A stretch of 64,000 nt of DNA, from NCBI GenBank assembly GCA_950295325.1, contig OX485806.1:48479169-48543168 (forward strand), given 5' to 3'. The position numbers were made by a program, and so were the translations under genes. Numbering within the stretch: position 1 is the stretch's first letter; every line of letters starts with the position of its first letter. This DNA is from Polytrichum commune. Taxonomy: Eukaryota > Streptophyta > Polytrichopsida > Polytrichales > Polytrichaceae. Below, piece by piece: positions 1 through 11,578 of the stretch. The notes beneath the pieces are model-generated. The model ran no database searches. It was not told the DNA's origin and was given only the letters and a program-made list of their open reading frames with translations.

Positions 1-2437
1 TGAGCACGCCTCAGCTTCAATTCCTCATATGGCGGTCCAGTTCCAGGGTTCTCTCCCTTCAGGATTTGGTAATATGCTGGGCACTGCATGAAAGCACGCA
101 CGAAGTCATCGATTTTTGCCACATATAGGTCGTTGCTTCGATCGCCAGATTGTTGCTTCCACTTGTTATGAATAGATTCAGCAAGGTTACAGGATGGCAT
201 TTCCGCTAGTTCGTCTTCACTTAGATCCTGCAATGTGAATACAATCCGAAATTAGAAGAATGGTGGAATTAATGTAGTTGTACTATACAGAATGAACTAT
301 AGAGGAAATATAGAGGGAAGTATAGACTTACCAATTCCATAAATCCACCCCATTAGCGGTAACAGAAATGCCAGAACGCCAGCCAGAGCTCCAATCGAGG
401 TGGCGCTTGTTCAATTGTTGCACCGGATGACATCCACCATGCCCGAATTGCCAGATACTTCGTCTCGGCCTCCGCCATCGATTTTGCATTTTTGTATTGC
501 TGGCATAGGCTTCGATGCTGAGATTGCAGGTTTTGATGGATATTGGCCTTGGTATGCTTCTCCAAGGACTGCGTCCAATGGAAAAGACAAGTCCTCTCTT
601 TGTCCACCATCTTCTCGGACGCATCTCCACTTCCGTATATGATTCGAACCGCATTCCAATTGGCTTGGGCACTGTCGGCCATGAAACCTTTAAAATTGAC
701 ATTGTCCACTCCATGTTGAGCCATGAGAGCGTTGAGGTTCTCCCATACGACTGACTGGGCTGCAACATCTTTAGACTGCATGTCGCATACTGGAATGGTC
801 ATGACACGGCAATATGTGGAATCGTACACATGGCTTGACCCGTTTGACATGGTCAAACATTATCCAGGAATTCTCCAGGTCACCACTGGATTGCATTCGT
901 TTGACCGGGTCGACTCCGCTGCCCGGTCCAACTTCAAACATCTTGAAGACAAAGACCTTGTCCATGTCCGTTCCTTGCCCTGGAAACATATTCTGATGCA
1001 CGAACTTCCAATTGCTAGTACCGCGTAACTTGGTAATACTGTCCATGACTCCAAAGCGACGGATAGTCCTGAACGTGGTGATTGCGTTACAAATGTTGGG
1101 CGAGGTGAGGTGCTTACATCAATCGAAAACAAGTTGCAGCTCGTCCAGCTCCAAGATCTTCAGTACTTCACCTTCTTTAGCAAGGAGAAGTGTGCCCAGT
1201 ACTTCCTTGCAGTTTCAAACACAATAGCCGAGCGAGTGGCAGATGGGGTGCGTTCGACTTGCTCCCCAATCAAGCTGTCTGTTAATTCGATGAAGTCTCG
1301 ATGATCACCTGACTTGACGGGATGGTCGTGAGATCCCAAGTGCACACAAGCCCTCGTCATGTGAGGTGTTGCAGTAACATAGTAGATCTTGGCAGGGCAG
1401 ACAGCAACACAAGTGGGAGGGACATTACAGGATTTGCAAACAATGGTTGAACCAGTGGGAGGCTTGGACCCCACTTCAAACCCTTTCTCAGATAATCCTT
1501 CCCACTGTGATTCATTCACTTTGGAAGTCATGTGGTCTCGCTGAAGATACTCATAGTCATGATTGTCGCAACGGAGGTGGCCCAAACAAGAAGATGTACG
1601 AAACAAAAAATTAAGATCATTCTGAATATTGGATGTAATTGTGCGAGACCAAGCATGGACATCGTACCTTCTATCCATTCCACGAAGCTGCTTGGCCTTT
1701 GTATTCTGGCCATGGTCACCTAAAGGTGGAAATTCGAAGATAACGTCCCCATCGTAACGAGGGGGAAGGTAATCAACCTGCTGGAGTTTGATTGCATCAA
1801 TGTTAATTCGAGATAACACACTTTTGGACTGTTTACGAGCTCCAAGGCGCATCAATGAATGAATGATACTGACAATAGGACTTGATACAACCTTGGACTG
1901 ACAAGGATTACGAGACGGATTAATAGGAGGAGTTGTTTCCTTGCGAACTACTTCTGGAGACAGCGAAACTTGGACTTTACTCTATGATCTTAGAACTTCA
2001 ACCTCACTGTCAGAATCATCACTCAACTCATAAATTGTATTTAGAGCGGGCTCAATTTTGACCCCAGACAGCATTGGTCTCTCAATGCTAACAGTGGACG
2101 ACTCCCTAGGTGTAAGAAGTTCAGTCAAACAATCCAACACAGACTTGGAGACTCCATATACACAATATTTTCCAGGCTTCAGCAACCAGAACGTACCGAC
2201 GTCATTCTCTCCTCTAGTCTGACCAACTGCGTGTGAAACTAGACCGGTTTGATTGTCAAAAACTTCTTCTTCCACAAAGATAGTGACATCACGATACTGA
2301 AACCTCAAACTTAATGTTGTACAAGTGACTCTAGCATGACCATCTTCACCTAATGGAAAGAAGACCGGAACATAATGATGTTCAGCACGAATCAGGGCCA
2401 TTGTACTGTGAACACAACAAGTACTGTGAACATTCAA
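1..2437 (-). pseudogene. MULE-type (Mutator-like) transposase gene, broken, C-terminus off the left edge
   Basis: Minus-strand gene read from 2437 towards 1. The N-terminal part (2437-1160) is one reading frame except for a single in-frame TAG at 1982-1984. It holds an acidic Ser/Asp stretch and a Cys-rich section near 1400-1450 (CKSCNVPPTC). A frameshift near 1165 is followed by an exon ending in a GTAAGC donor near 1105, then an exon reading FPGQGTDMDKVFVFKMFEVG. After another frameshift near 850 the MULE-like core follows: VYDSTYCRVMT, then GFMADSAQANWNAV (candidate catalytic Asp at about 674-676), then ERTCLFHW. A TAA interrupts the frame at 352-354 before a GTAAGT donor. The next exon (about 229-1) begins DLSEDELAEM and includes NLAESIHNKWKQQSGD and VDDFVRAFMQ-like sequence. 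The D-spacing and C..H pattern fit MULE DDE transposases; the family call is from memory. Several indels and stops make this copy non-functional. Confidence 0.6.
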
Positions 2438-2837
2438 ATGGCATGAATGTATAACAGGAAAAAATTACAGTGCAAAATGGTAATTTATGTTAAAGTAAGC
2501 GGTAATAGAGAGTCATGTAGAGTAAGCTGAAAGACGGCTGAAAAAACTATTTTAGATGTAACTACGAGATATGCAAGAAACCGATATCTATCATAAACAT
2601 AGTAATCCAATATAAATATAGATGTAGAGGTGGTCATATCATATACACTCACAAGCTGTTATGTTTGACTGTTTTCAAATAGTTGAATCCAATAACAGGA
2701 ATACATTCTAAACATTGATGGATATAATATATATTAGCAAATAAGGTCATAAGAATGACGGCCGCCACGATGAATATGGAGAGCATGATATTAGCTCTGC
2801 AATAATAAATGCCATACATCAGAATGCTACATTGTGA
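2438..2837. other. AT-rich non-coding stretch
   Basis: Between two minus-strand reading frames. I see no ORF, RNA gene or obvious repeat; it is probably 5' flank or intron of the MULE gene. Confidence 0.4.
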
Positions 2838-3293
2838 TTAACGACGAAGACGCTTATGGGGCCCTTTGCCAATATTGTCACCGTCAAACCCTAAACTATG
2901 AACTCCAGTGCATCCTGCTGAACCAAGTTTCTCGACTTTGGGACGTGGGGTACTCCTTAATAGAGATCTAGAGTAGGTGCCTGGTTTAATAACCCCTACC
3001 CTAGAGTAGGCATAACTATGTAAAGTAGACTTGTCCTCTATCAACGTTGCTTCATCCGCCTGCAACGATGGAGTCCGTGGATCTGGAATGTGAACCACGT
3101 CCGGCGGTCTGACTGAGCAGTTAGGTTTGTTGGCAATCTTCATGTAGTTGACGTTCGAAAATCCATGTTGTTGAGATGAACTAGGAGACCCTAAAGGAGC
3201 AAAGCTTGGAAGACTTGAGTCAGTTTCCATTGGAGAAGAATATGATGACATGACATGAAGGAATGGGTACAAGTACTCGGGTATTATATACAC
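2838..3293 (-). CDS. Hypothetical protein, 151 aa, Ser/Pro-rich
   Basis: Open frame on the minus strand, 400 bases upstream of and co-oriented with the MULE gene. The protein is rich in Ser and Pro (SSYSSPMETDSSLPSFAPLG), has no recognisable domain and ends in a basic tail (HKRLRR). It could be a 5' exon of the MULE element or an unrelated ORF; low-complexity composition also makes a chance ORF possible. I see no conserved catalytic motif. Confidence 0.25.
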   Translation of the reverse strand: MYIIPEYLYPFLHVMSSYSSPMETDSSLPSFAPLGSPSSSQQHGFSNVNYMKIANKPNCSVRPPDVVHIPDPRTPSLQADEATLIEDKSTLHSYAYSRVGVIKPGTYSRSLLRSTPRPKVEKLGSAGCTGVHSLGFDGDNIGKGPHKRLRR

Positions 3294-3629
3294 CTAGGGT
3301 AGACACCAATGCCCAAATATATGATAACTTGTTAGATCAATTAATAGTCAGTATTTATTTATGTAAATTCTGGACAACCTGTTTCATCAAGGATTAGAAT
3401 GTATTACAATAATAGTCATTATTTAAACGCCACCAAATATCTGACATGGTAGGATACGATTATCTAGATTTGATTTTAGTGCCGGCCTTGTTAGTGTATT
3501 ATTACAGTGAGGATTAACCATCGAATAATTTAAGAAACTGTAGATTAATTTTCCAAATCTAAGAAAATGTGAACATAATGATTGCGCATAGATATTAATT
3601 ATGATAGACTTGACAATGATATATAAGAT

Positions 3630-4004
3630 ATGTTTGCTTCAATGTTGTTAGAGATGATCACTAGGTTGAGAGCGAGAGCAGATAGAGAAGTTAGGAGGAA
3701 TATAGAAAAACAGAGGCGTATTGAGAGAAGACAAAGGTTAGAATCAAGAGAGAGCTTAGGGACGCCGTACAACTTGCGGACAACAATGGGTAGACGAGGG
3801 GTTAATTCTTCTAGGGGTACAGGCAGAGGTTTCAAAGGGGAAAAGACATTTGATGTCTCAGCGGTAGCTCCCATCGTTTTATTTCTAGTATTAGAGGAAG
3901 ACAACCTAGTTGACAAAGGGGGCAGTGAGGTGTTGTTTATCTGCATTACTAAAGATATTTTTTTATTTGCAATCGCAATGTTAAATTCTATCATGGAAAG
4001 TTGA
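3630..4004 (+). CDS. Hypothetical Arg-rich protein, 124 aa
   Basis: Plus-strand ORF just upstream of the insertion site of element A. Residues 8-50 are very basic and probably helical (RARADREVRRNIEKQRRIER). A Gly/Arg-rich segment (GRRGVNSSRGTGRGFKG) follows, then a hydrophobic C-terminus. The opposite strand is also open over the same span, so only one can be real; the charged helical pattern favours this strand. Function unknown; it may be a fragment of an older transposon. Confidence 0.25.
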   Translation: MFASMLLEMITRLRARADREVRRNIEKQRRIERRQRLESRESLGTPYNLRTTMGRRGVNSSRGTGRGFKGEKTFDVSAVAPIVLFLVLEEDNLVDKGGSEVLFICITKDIFLFAIAMLNSIMES

Positions 4005-4759
4005 GACCCATTAAATTCCCTTGTCGTTTGGGCAATGTTATCGGCTCATTTATGTTTATTGTTATCTTTGGTGTTTGTGGGAGTCCAAATTTGACGGAAA
4101 TACGGAAATACGGATCCATTTTCCGTATTTTTGCTTACCTTCGTAAAGACAATAGGGTCTCTTAGGTTAAAATTTAGGGTACTGGGAATTAGGGCGATCT
4201 AAATCCGTCTTACACGATGAAAAGAAAAAAACAAGGTATGATTACCGGTCCGGTAAATTGGATTAGGGGGACCGTTTGATCATGGTCCGGACCGCTGGGT
4301 CGGACCAAGTAACGGTTATGCCACGTTCAACTAACGGCCCGGAAGAGGAGAGACAGTTACAACGGACTTATGATGATAAGGGGGGGGGGGAAAGAACGCC
4401 ATTGGTTAAACTGTTAATTATGCCGTTGGTAACAACCGCCGGAAAACAGTTGGCAACCGTTTTCCGTTAAACCGAACGGTAACAGGGGAAGGAAGAGGAA
4501 GGAAGGATACTTAAGGGTCCCTTCCTTCTCCTCCCCAATTTTTTTTTCTCTGATTACAAAAGGCAGGTTGTTGAGAGAACGAGTGGTGAGCTTGCCGTCA
4601 TTTTGAGCCGCCAGCAGTTGGATTGTTGGGACTCCGCACTTTCTAGTCATCGGCAGTTGGCTTGCCGGGACTCTGTAGCCATTAGCCGGAACAGAGGGCA
4701 CCCGGAGGGGAGAGAGAAAGTTTCCGTAGTCGAGCCGGAAAGTTAGAAGGGAGAGGAAA

Positions 4760-6799
4760 ATGCCGGAAGCATGGGAAGAGGATTAGAGGGAACCCGTCCC
4801 GATTCTGCTCAAAGCCCTCATCCCTGCAATCCCGAGGGAGGATAAGGAGCTGCAGGAGCTCGCGGAAGATCTCCGGGTGATGGGCTGCGCAGGATTGCTC
4901 TCCAAACCCTGGAACCTCCGAGCAGAAGATACCCTCCGGGAGTTCAAATTCGAGAGGGGAAATCAGTGGCTAGGAACAAAGAAGAGGGATCCGGAACACT
5001 GGACTCCGGACACCTGGAATAGGGTCTACGGGTTTCCTAGGGGGATTGCAGAGGGGTGGGCCGGCCGCCGCGACGGCCTGTTCGCCGGGAAATTCAGAGG
5101 GGACGCGGATCCGAAGGACGGCTTCCACCCCGGGAACTGCCGGAACATGAGGGAGCGAAGGGTGTTAGAGTTCCTCCTGCCTATCCTTAACCCGGACAAA
5201 CCAAAGCGGATTAGCCTTACCATGGCTAACACCCTGTTCGGTGCTATGTCCGGAGTCCGGCCGGTGAATTGGGGGCTAATTATCCAGGAAATAGTAGGGC
5301 AGGCCATCCCCCATATTGGCCGGAAACCCTCCTTCCTCTCTCCCTTCATTCTGCATCTCTACCAGCATTTCGACTGCATCTTGGCAGAGGAGGAGGACTA
5401 GCTAACGATAGCGGCGGACGAGGTCGCCTACAAGCTCCTTCCGGAAGCCGGAGACCTCGAGACGGAGACTTCCAGCGATCCAATCATTCCGGAAGCGCCT
5501 CCCTCCTCACCCGGGAGCCCGCCGCCCACCATCTCGAGGCCACTCTCTCCCCCTCTTCCTCATCATCATCCGGAACCCGGACCCAGCCGGGAGACCACTT
5601 GGCGGAATGTGGACCTTGCCGCTTGGGACTTTCCGGAAAATCCCTTCAAACGGGTCCAGAAGGGGATGGAGGATCTTCAAAACCAGTACTACCGGTTGGA
5701 GCACATCGTTCGAGGAGCAAACCAGGCCCTGGACGACTGCGGACCCGGAAATATTCTCCGGGAGTTGGCCAAGAGAGTGGACCGGAAGGAGCTCGAGCAG
5801 GCCAAGACGGAGAATGCTCACCTCACCGTGCAGGTGGCAGCCATGATTCAGGAACTGAGTCAGAAGAGCGAGGAGATCCGGAAGTACCACGCGGAGCAGG
5901 CAGTGGTCTTCAGTCGGATCCGGGAGTTGGTGGGGCATCCGGCGGAGATCGTCAATAAAGCGCATCTCTACGACCGGATGATGGAGTCCGGAGAACCCGC
6001 TTCCGCCAGGCAGACCCTCCCCATCCTCGTGAAATATTCACGGACGATGAAGGATCTCCTGGCGGAAATCCAGAAAGTGGTTCCGCCGAGCGGAACGCCC
6101 CGGCGGGTACTCTATCCGGGTCCGCCTGGGTCACCAACCGGAACCCTCTACGAGGTAGTTGGTGAAGTGGCCCTGGTTCAGAATCCGCCGACGTCTGCAG
6201 GACCCAGCCAGCAGGGAGGCGGCTCTCGGCCTGGTAGTTCCGGAGGGGCTCCGGACAAGGTCCGCTGTCCACAAGTGAGGAGGAAGAGCACCGGGTCCGT
6301 CCGATCCGGACGAGGCCAATCCCCTGTTCCGTGGACCTCGGATCGGTCCCGGACTCCGGATAGGGCTAGGACGCCAATTCGGCACCGAACTTCGGATAGG
6401 GAGGCAACTCCGAGCAGGGGGAAGACCCCTATGATTCAAGCCTTCCCGTCTTCTCCTCCGGACTGCCAAATGGTTAGTCCATTCCGTCCGCCACCGTCAA
6501 GAGCGGCCTCCAACAGGGATCCGCGGACTGCTTCGATCTCGGGAGGACAGAATCCAGAACAGCGTACCGGAAGCGACCCTTCTCCGGTCCGGAGCATTCG
6601 GAAGGGGAGTACCGTTTCCGGAACCCCAGGGACTAAGAGAACCGCGGACTCAGAGGATGAGATTGCCCCTTTTCCGAACATGAGGAGGATGCTCACACGG
6701 CTGCAGAAGGCGTCTCCGGGAGGCGGCTCATCCGCCGTCAGCGGACTAGGGAGCCATTCGAAGGAGGGATCAGCTTCAAAGAAGCCCCGCTCTTCTTAA
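4760..6799 (+). pseudogene. Gag-like ORF of element A, interrupted by two TAG codons
   Basis: From the ATG at 4760 a single frame of about 680 codons runs to a TAA at 6797-6799. It is broken only by TAG at 4784-4786 and TAG at 5399-5401. The N-terminal third has a compact W/R-rich region (FERGNQWLGTKKRDPEHW, GFPRGIAEGWAGRRDGLFAG). The middle holds a likely coiled coil (QAKTENAHLTVQVAAMIQEL, continuing in EEIRKYHAEQ). The C-terminal third is Pro/Ser/Arg-rich with repeated SRTPDRARTPI-like units, ending in a basic tail (ASKKPRSS). This layout resembles retroelement gag or nucleic-acid-binding proteins, but no CCHC knuckle is visible. Copy B has CGG and ATG where A has the two TAGs, so these stops arose in, or are specific to, this copy. 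Confidence 0.55.
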
Positions 6800-7289
6800 G
6801 CTTAGAATGGAAGATTAGTTAGGTAGAATAGAGGTAGGAGGGAAGGACTTAGGGATTAGGGCTTTGGAGTTTTTGAAGAGGAGGGATGGAATTCTCCCTT
6901 GAGTTTGTCAGCGGAAAACTCGGATCTTGATCCGGGAAATCCGGGAGAACATATACAATTAGGGTTTTCCTTAGGGGCGGCCGCCTGGGCCGCCACCCTC
7001 AGGTTAGGGATTTTAGGGCCTCTACTTAAGGCTGAATAAAGAGTTGGGGAAGGGTTCCTTCTCCATTGTTGTATTTCGATTGCTCCTACCCTAATAAATG
7101 ACTTGGTTTCTCACTTCTTGACTTTCCTTGATTGATGTTTGCGTGAATGATCCGGAGATCGTTAGCGGAGGAGAGAGAGTATGAGGAATAGGAGTTCCGG
7201 ATAGGACATGGGAGAGGAGACCCGGATCTGATCCGGTTATTGCCTTGTAGATCCTCTCTGCGTATAGTGGGAGGGAAACCTCACTAACC

Positions 7290-7745
7290 CGGATTGGTTG
7301 AGTAACGTCTAGGTGGGATAGCCGCTGGGAGGATTGGGCGAGATCCGGAAGGGATCCGGACTCACGCCAATCTGATCTTCTGAAGAGGTTCCACCGCCCT
7401 TAAACGGACCAATCCGGAAGGTGGTATGGATCGCCTAGTTAGCACAGATTGAGTAGAATCCAAGGTAGAAGTAGTCGGATAGATCTGTCGGAAGGAGGAA
7501 GGGAAGGACCGGATCAGTTAGGGTTCCGGGTTGGAGGCCACCTCCGGAGTGTAGTGGGAAGAGATCCTCAGTGTTTCGGATGTTTGGGTAACGTCCCGGT
7601 GAGATAGCCGAAAGGGAAAGGTTGGGCACAGGTCCGGAAGAGATTCGGAATGGCGCCAATCTGATCCTCCGAAGAGGTCTCATCGCCGGAGTACGGGACA
7701 ATCCGGAAAGTGGTACGGGTCACCCACTTAACCCATCGAGTCAGA
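7290..7745 (+). repeat. Diverged internal duplication in the tail of element A
   Basis: Two segments about 285 bp apart read alike: near 7305-7440 (ACGTCTAGGTGGGATAGCC, CGCCAATCTGATCTTCTGAAG, GGACCAATCCGGAAGGTGGT) and near 7588-7735 (the same order of phrases). Copy B has the same two-fold arrangement near 32400-32520 and 32665-32800, so the duplication predates the two insertions. Confidence 0.55.
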
Positions 7746-8202
7746 TCTCTGGTTGGAATCCGGACTCCTCTAGTCCCTGTGGTCCTAAGAAATAATCCGG
7801 ATCTCTCTGCGTGACCTGCCAGGACGGATCTGATCAATCCGACTTGATTGTGAGGGAGTTTCCGGATTCTAAACTTATAAAGGACGTCTTCGCCGGAAGG
7901 AACCACCTATTCTAGAGGGTAGACGTAGGATGGTGAGTTAGCGTTATAATTAGGACCTAGGGGTACAATCCGGAAAGGCACCCTCCGGAAGAAGGCGAAG
8001 ATGTCCCAAAGACCAAAAGTCCGGAAATTAGGGTTTCCGGAAATTTGGCTAAGGAAGAGGAGATAAGCAGGAACGGAGGGTTCTAAACCTCCTACACTTC
8101 ATAGAATCCCTGGACGATAATAGGGTCATCTGGACAAAACCGGATTAGGCACTTAAAAACGCCAATCCGGATATGTTGGTGTTTGCGTGTTCCCACAGTG
8201 TT

Positions 8203-8899
8203 GGAATGTGAATTGGTTTCGGGATCTGGAACAGGGAATGACGCAGACAGAGCTTCAACCTGGGGCAGCCTCGAGTGCCTCAACATCAGTTCATAGTGAG
8301 CAGCAGGTTTGTAAATATTGTGTGCAATTGGTGATTTTTAGGGTTACGGGGTTAGGGTAAGGTATCTTTTCAATGCTAGCAGTTTCTTTGGGCAACTTCA
8401 TAGCTAATGAGCACAGGCAATATCTACTTAACAGAGCCTAGGAGAATTCGATCGCGACGCCGATGTTTTTGATCTTTGCGAAGGCAACATGGATAATGAC
8501 GAGCAGCACTTCGGCGAAGAGGTAGGCTGTCCCACCCAGAAATCTAATGTGGATCACCTTGAATGTGTTAATTGGTTTAGGGTTGTGTTGGGGTGGAGGA
8601 CCTACCTGATTTGTGGGGTGATGAGATGGTACATCGCAACCCTTTTTCTGACATGAAATTGTTAGTATCGACCCCGAGAGAGAGTTTCGAAGGCTCAAAG
8701 GCCAAAGATGAAAGATTAGAAACTGAACTAAAGGAGTGTGCGGGTCTGTTGCATACGAGCATGTGCAAGTCTCTTGAATACGAGGATGTGCGAGTCTATT
8801 GTAGTTTTTAAGCTGGTTTGCTCATATCAGTGCAAAGGGAGGCATTTGAAGAATGTGACGCAATTCTGCAGCTAGTTCAGTGTGAGGGCGATGCAGTCG
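8203..8899. other. Non-coding stretch between element A and the 236-bp array
   Basis: This is the right flank of element A's target site. Short overlapping ORFs exist on both strands near 8440-8810, but none shows a recognisable domain or consistent coding pattern. I see no supported gene here. Confidence 0.4.
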
Positions 8900-11545
8900 C
8901 TCCTACAGTCTCGGGACCAAGACTGACTTATTGCTAATCATTGTTTTGAATATACAACTTCCAATGTTTGTGGTCAACGAGCAGGCGGACCTTTTAAGAA
9001 TCTTGATATGCTGAGTTTAGGGTTTTGTGATTGTAACTTCTGGATACAACTATCTCAGTGGCTAAACTATGGGTGATTCTGCGATGGAGCATTTACGGTC
9101 ACTTAGTGAGGGTTAAGTGAGGGTTATATGAGGGTTCAGTGAGGGTTATATGAGGGTTCAGTGAGGGTTTAGTGAGGATCAGTGAGTTTATTAGCTATGT
9201 TTGCTTCTGGATTAAGCATTTTGATCAGAGGTAGTGTAATATAGAGGGTCTGAATTTGATTTTCACTTCAAGATTCGACTATCTCGGCACCGAGACCAAT
9301 ATATTGTTGATTCAGCGAGGGAGCATTTAGGGTCACTTAGTGAGGGTTCAGTGAGGGATTGGTGAGGGTTCAATGTGGGTTAAGTGAGGGTTCAGTGAGG
9401 ACTCAGTAAGGGATTAATGAGGGTTCAGTGAGGGTTCAGTGTGGGTTAGTGATGGTTCAATGTGGATCAGTGACTTTATTAGCTATGCTTGCTTAGCTAT
9501 GCTATTAGCTATGCTATTAGCTATGCTTGCTTAGCAAATTAATGCCTGAATTAAGCATTTTGATCATAGGCAGTGTAATACAAAAGGTCTGAATTTGATT
9601 TTGACTTCTGGATTTGACTATCTTGGCACCGAGACTAACATATTGTTGATTCAGCGAGGGAGCATTTAGGGTCACTGAGTGAGGGATTAATGCGGGTTCA
9701 GTGTGGGTTAGTGAGGGTTCAGTGTAGGATGAGTGAGTTTATTAGCTATGCTTGCTTAGCAAATTAATGCCTGAATTAAGCATTTTGATCAGAGGTAGTG
9801 TAATATAGAGGGTCTGAATTTGATTTTCACTTCAAGATTCGACTATCTCGGCACCGAGACTCACATATTGCTGATTCAACGAGGGAGCATTTAGGATCAC
9901 TCAGTGAGGGTTCAGTGAGGGATTAGTGAGGGTTCACTGTGGGTTAGTGAGGGTTCAGTGTGGATCAATGAATTTATTAGCTATATTTACTTAGCAAATT
10001 AATGTTTGAATTAAGCATTTTGATCATAGGCAGTGTAATACACGGGGTCTGAATTTGATTTTGACTTCAGGATTCGACTATCTCGGCACTGAGATTAACA
10101 TATTGCTGATTCAGCGAAGGAGCACTTAGGGTCATTTAGTGAAGGTTCAGTGTGGGTTAAGTGAGGGTTTAATGTGGGTTAGTGAGGGTTCAGTTTGGAT
10201 CAGTGACTTTATTAGCTATGCTTGCTTAGCAAATTAATGCCTGAATTAAGCATTTTGATCATAGGCGGTGCAATACAGAGGGTCTGAATTTGATTTTGAC
10301 TTCAGGATTCGACTATCTCGGCACCGAGACTAACATATTGTTCATTCAGAGAGGGAGCATTTAGGGTCACTGAGTGAGGGTTCAGTGAGGTATTAGTGAG
10401 GGTTCAGTGTGGGTTAGTGAGGGTTGAGTTTGGATCAATGACTTTATTAGCTATGCTTGCTTAGCAAATTAATGCCTGAATTAAGCATTTTGATCATAGG
10501 CAGTGTAATACACAAGGTCTGAATTTGATTTTCACTTCTGGATTCGACTATCTCGGCACCGAGACTCACATATTGCTGATTCAGCGAGGGAGCATTTAGG
10601 GTCACTTAGTGAAGGTTCAGTGCGGGATTAGTGAGGGTTCACTGTGGGTTAAATGAGGGTTCAGTTTGGATCAGTGACTTTATTAGCTATGCTTGCTTAG
10701 CAAATTAATGCCTGAATTAAGCATTTTGATCATAGGCAGTGTAATACAGAGGGTCTGAATTTGATTTTGACTTTTGGATTCGACTATCTCGGCACCGAGA
10801 CTAACATATTGCTGATTCAGCGAGGGAGCATTTAGGGTCACTTAGTGAAGGTTCAGTGCGGGATTAGTGAGGGTTCACTGTGGGTTAAATGAGGGTTCAG
10901 TTTGGATCAGTGACTTTATTAGCTATGCTTGCTTAGCAAATTAATGCCTGAATTAAGCATTTTGATCATAGGCAGTGTAATACAGAGGGTCTGAATTTGA
11001 TTTTGACTTTTGGATTCGACTATCTCGGCACCGAGACTAACATATTGCTGATTCAGCGAGGGAGCATTTAGGGTCACTTAGTGAGGGTTCTGTGAGGGAT
11101 TAGGGAGGGTTCACTGTGGATTAAGTGAGGGTTCACTGTGGGTTATGTGAGGGTTCAGTTTGGATCAATGAGTTTATTAGCTATGCTTGCTTAGCAAATT
11201 AATGCCTGAATTAAGCATTTTGATCATAGGCAGTGTAATACAGAGGGTTTGAATTTGATTTTGACTTCTGGATTCGACTATTTCGGCACCAAGACTAACA
11301 TATTGATGATTCAATGAGGGAGCATTTAGGGTCACTCAGTGAGGGTTCAATGAGGGATTAGTGAAGGTTCAGTGTGGGTTAGTGAGGGTTCAGTGTGGGA
11401 TGAGTGAATTTATTAGCTATGCTTGCTTAGCAAATTAATGCTTGAATTAAGCATTTTGATCATAGGCAGTGTAATACAGAGGGTCTGAATTTGATTTTGA
11501 CTTCTGGATTCGATTATCTCGGCACCGAGACTAACTTATTGATTA
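8900..11545 (+). repeat. Tandem array of ~236-bp repeats with nested TGAGGGTTCAG sub-repeats
   Basis: The phrase TTATTAGCTATG recurs near 9188, 9477, 9738, 9975, 10209, 10444, 10679, 10916, 11173 and 11409. Spacing is mostly 234-237 bp, with longer units of 257-289 bp where a sub-repeat expanded. Each unit contains GCATTTTGATCATAGGCAGT, the imperfect palindrome TCTCGGCACCGAGA, and a run of short GAGGGTTCAGTGAGGG-type sub-repeats. The sub-repeat block varies in length and accounts for the unit-size variation. The last unit runs directly into the 5' end of the gene starting at 11579, so the array forms its upstream region or an intron of its 5' UTR. Confidence 0.9.
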
Positions 11546-11578
11546 TTTGATCAGAGTTATCTCCTGCAGGTAGAGAAC

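Larger units (their letters stand above)
4076..8197 (+). mobile_element. Element A: 4.1-kb TGTGGGA...TCCCACA element with a 5-bp target duplication
   Basis: The element starts TGTGGGAGTCC and ends GTGTTCCCACA, a 7-bp inverted terminal match. It is flanked by the direct repeat GTGTT at 4071-4075 and 8198-8202. TG..CA ends and a 5-bp duplication are the signature of integrase-mediated LTR-retrotransposon insertion. However, I see no second copy of the 5' end near the 3' end, so there are no two LTRs. Either the whole unit is a giant solo LTR carrying an ORF, or it is a non-autonomous element of unusual design. It encodes one long gag-like frame (4760-6799) and no integrase, RT or protease. CCGGA motifs are very frequent. 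The 3' part (6800-8197) is non-coding, with AATAAA-like signals near 7035 and 7090. Copy B at 29256-33287 is colinear over its whole length. Confidence 0.75.

Noticed and set aside
3599-3994. Minus-strand 131-aa ORF
   Set aside because: Mirror of the plus-strand frame at 3630-4004, whose charged helical composition looks more like real protein.
4076-8197. Complete LTR retrotransposon with two LTRs
   Set aside because: The 5' end sequence does not recur at the 3' side and there is no pol region.
9100-11400. Interstitial telomere repeats (TTTAGGG-like strings)
   Set aside because: The unit is GAGGGTTCAGT-type inside a 236-bp repeat; there is no run of consecutive TTTAGGG.
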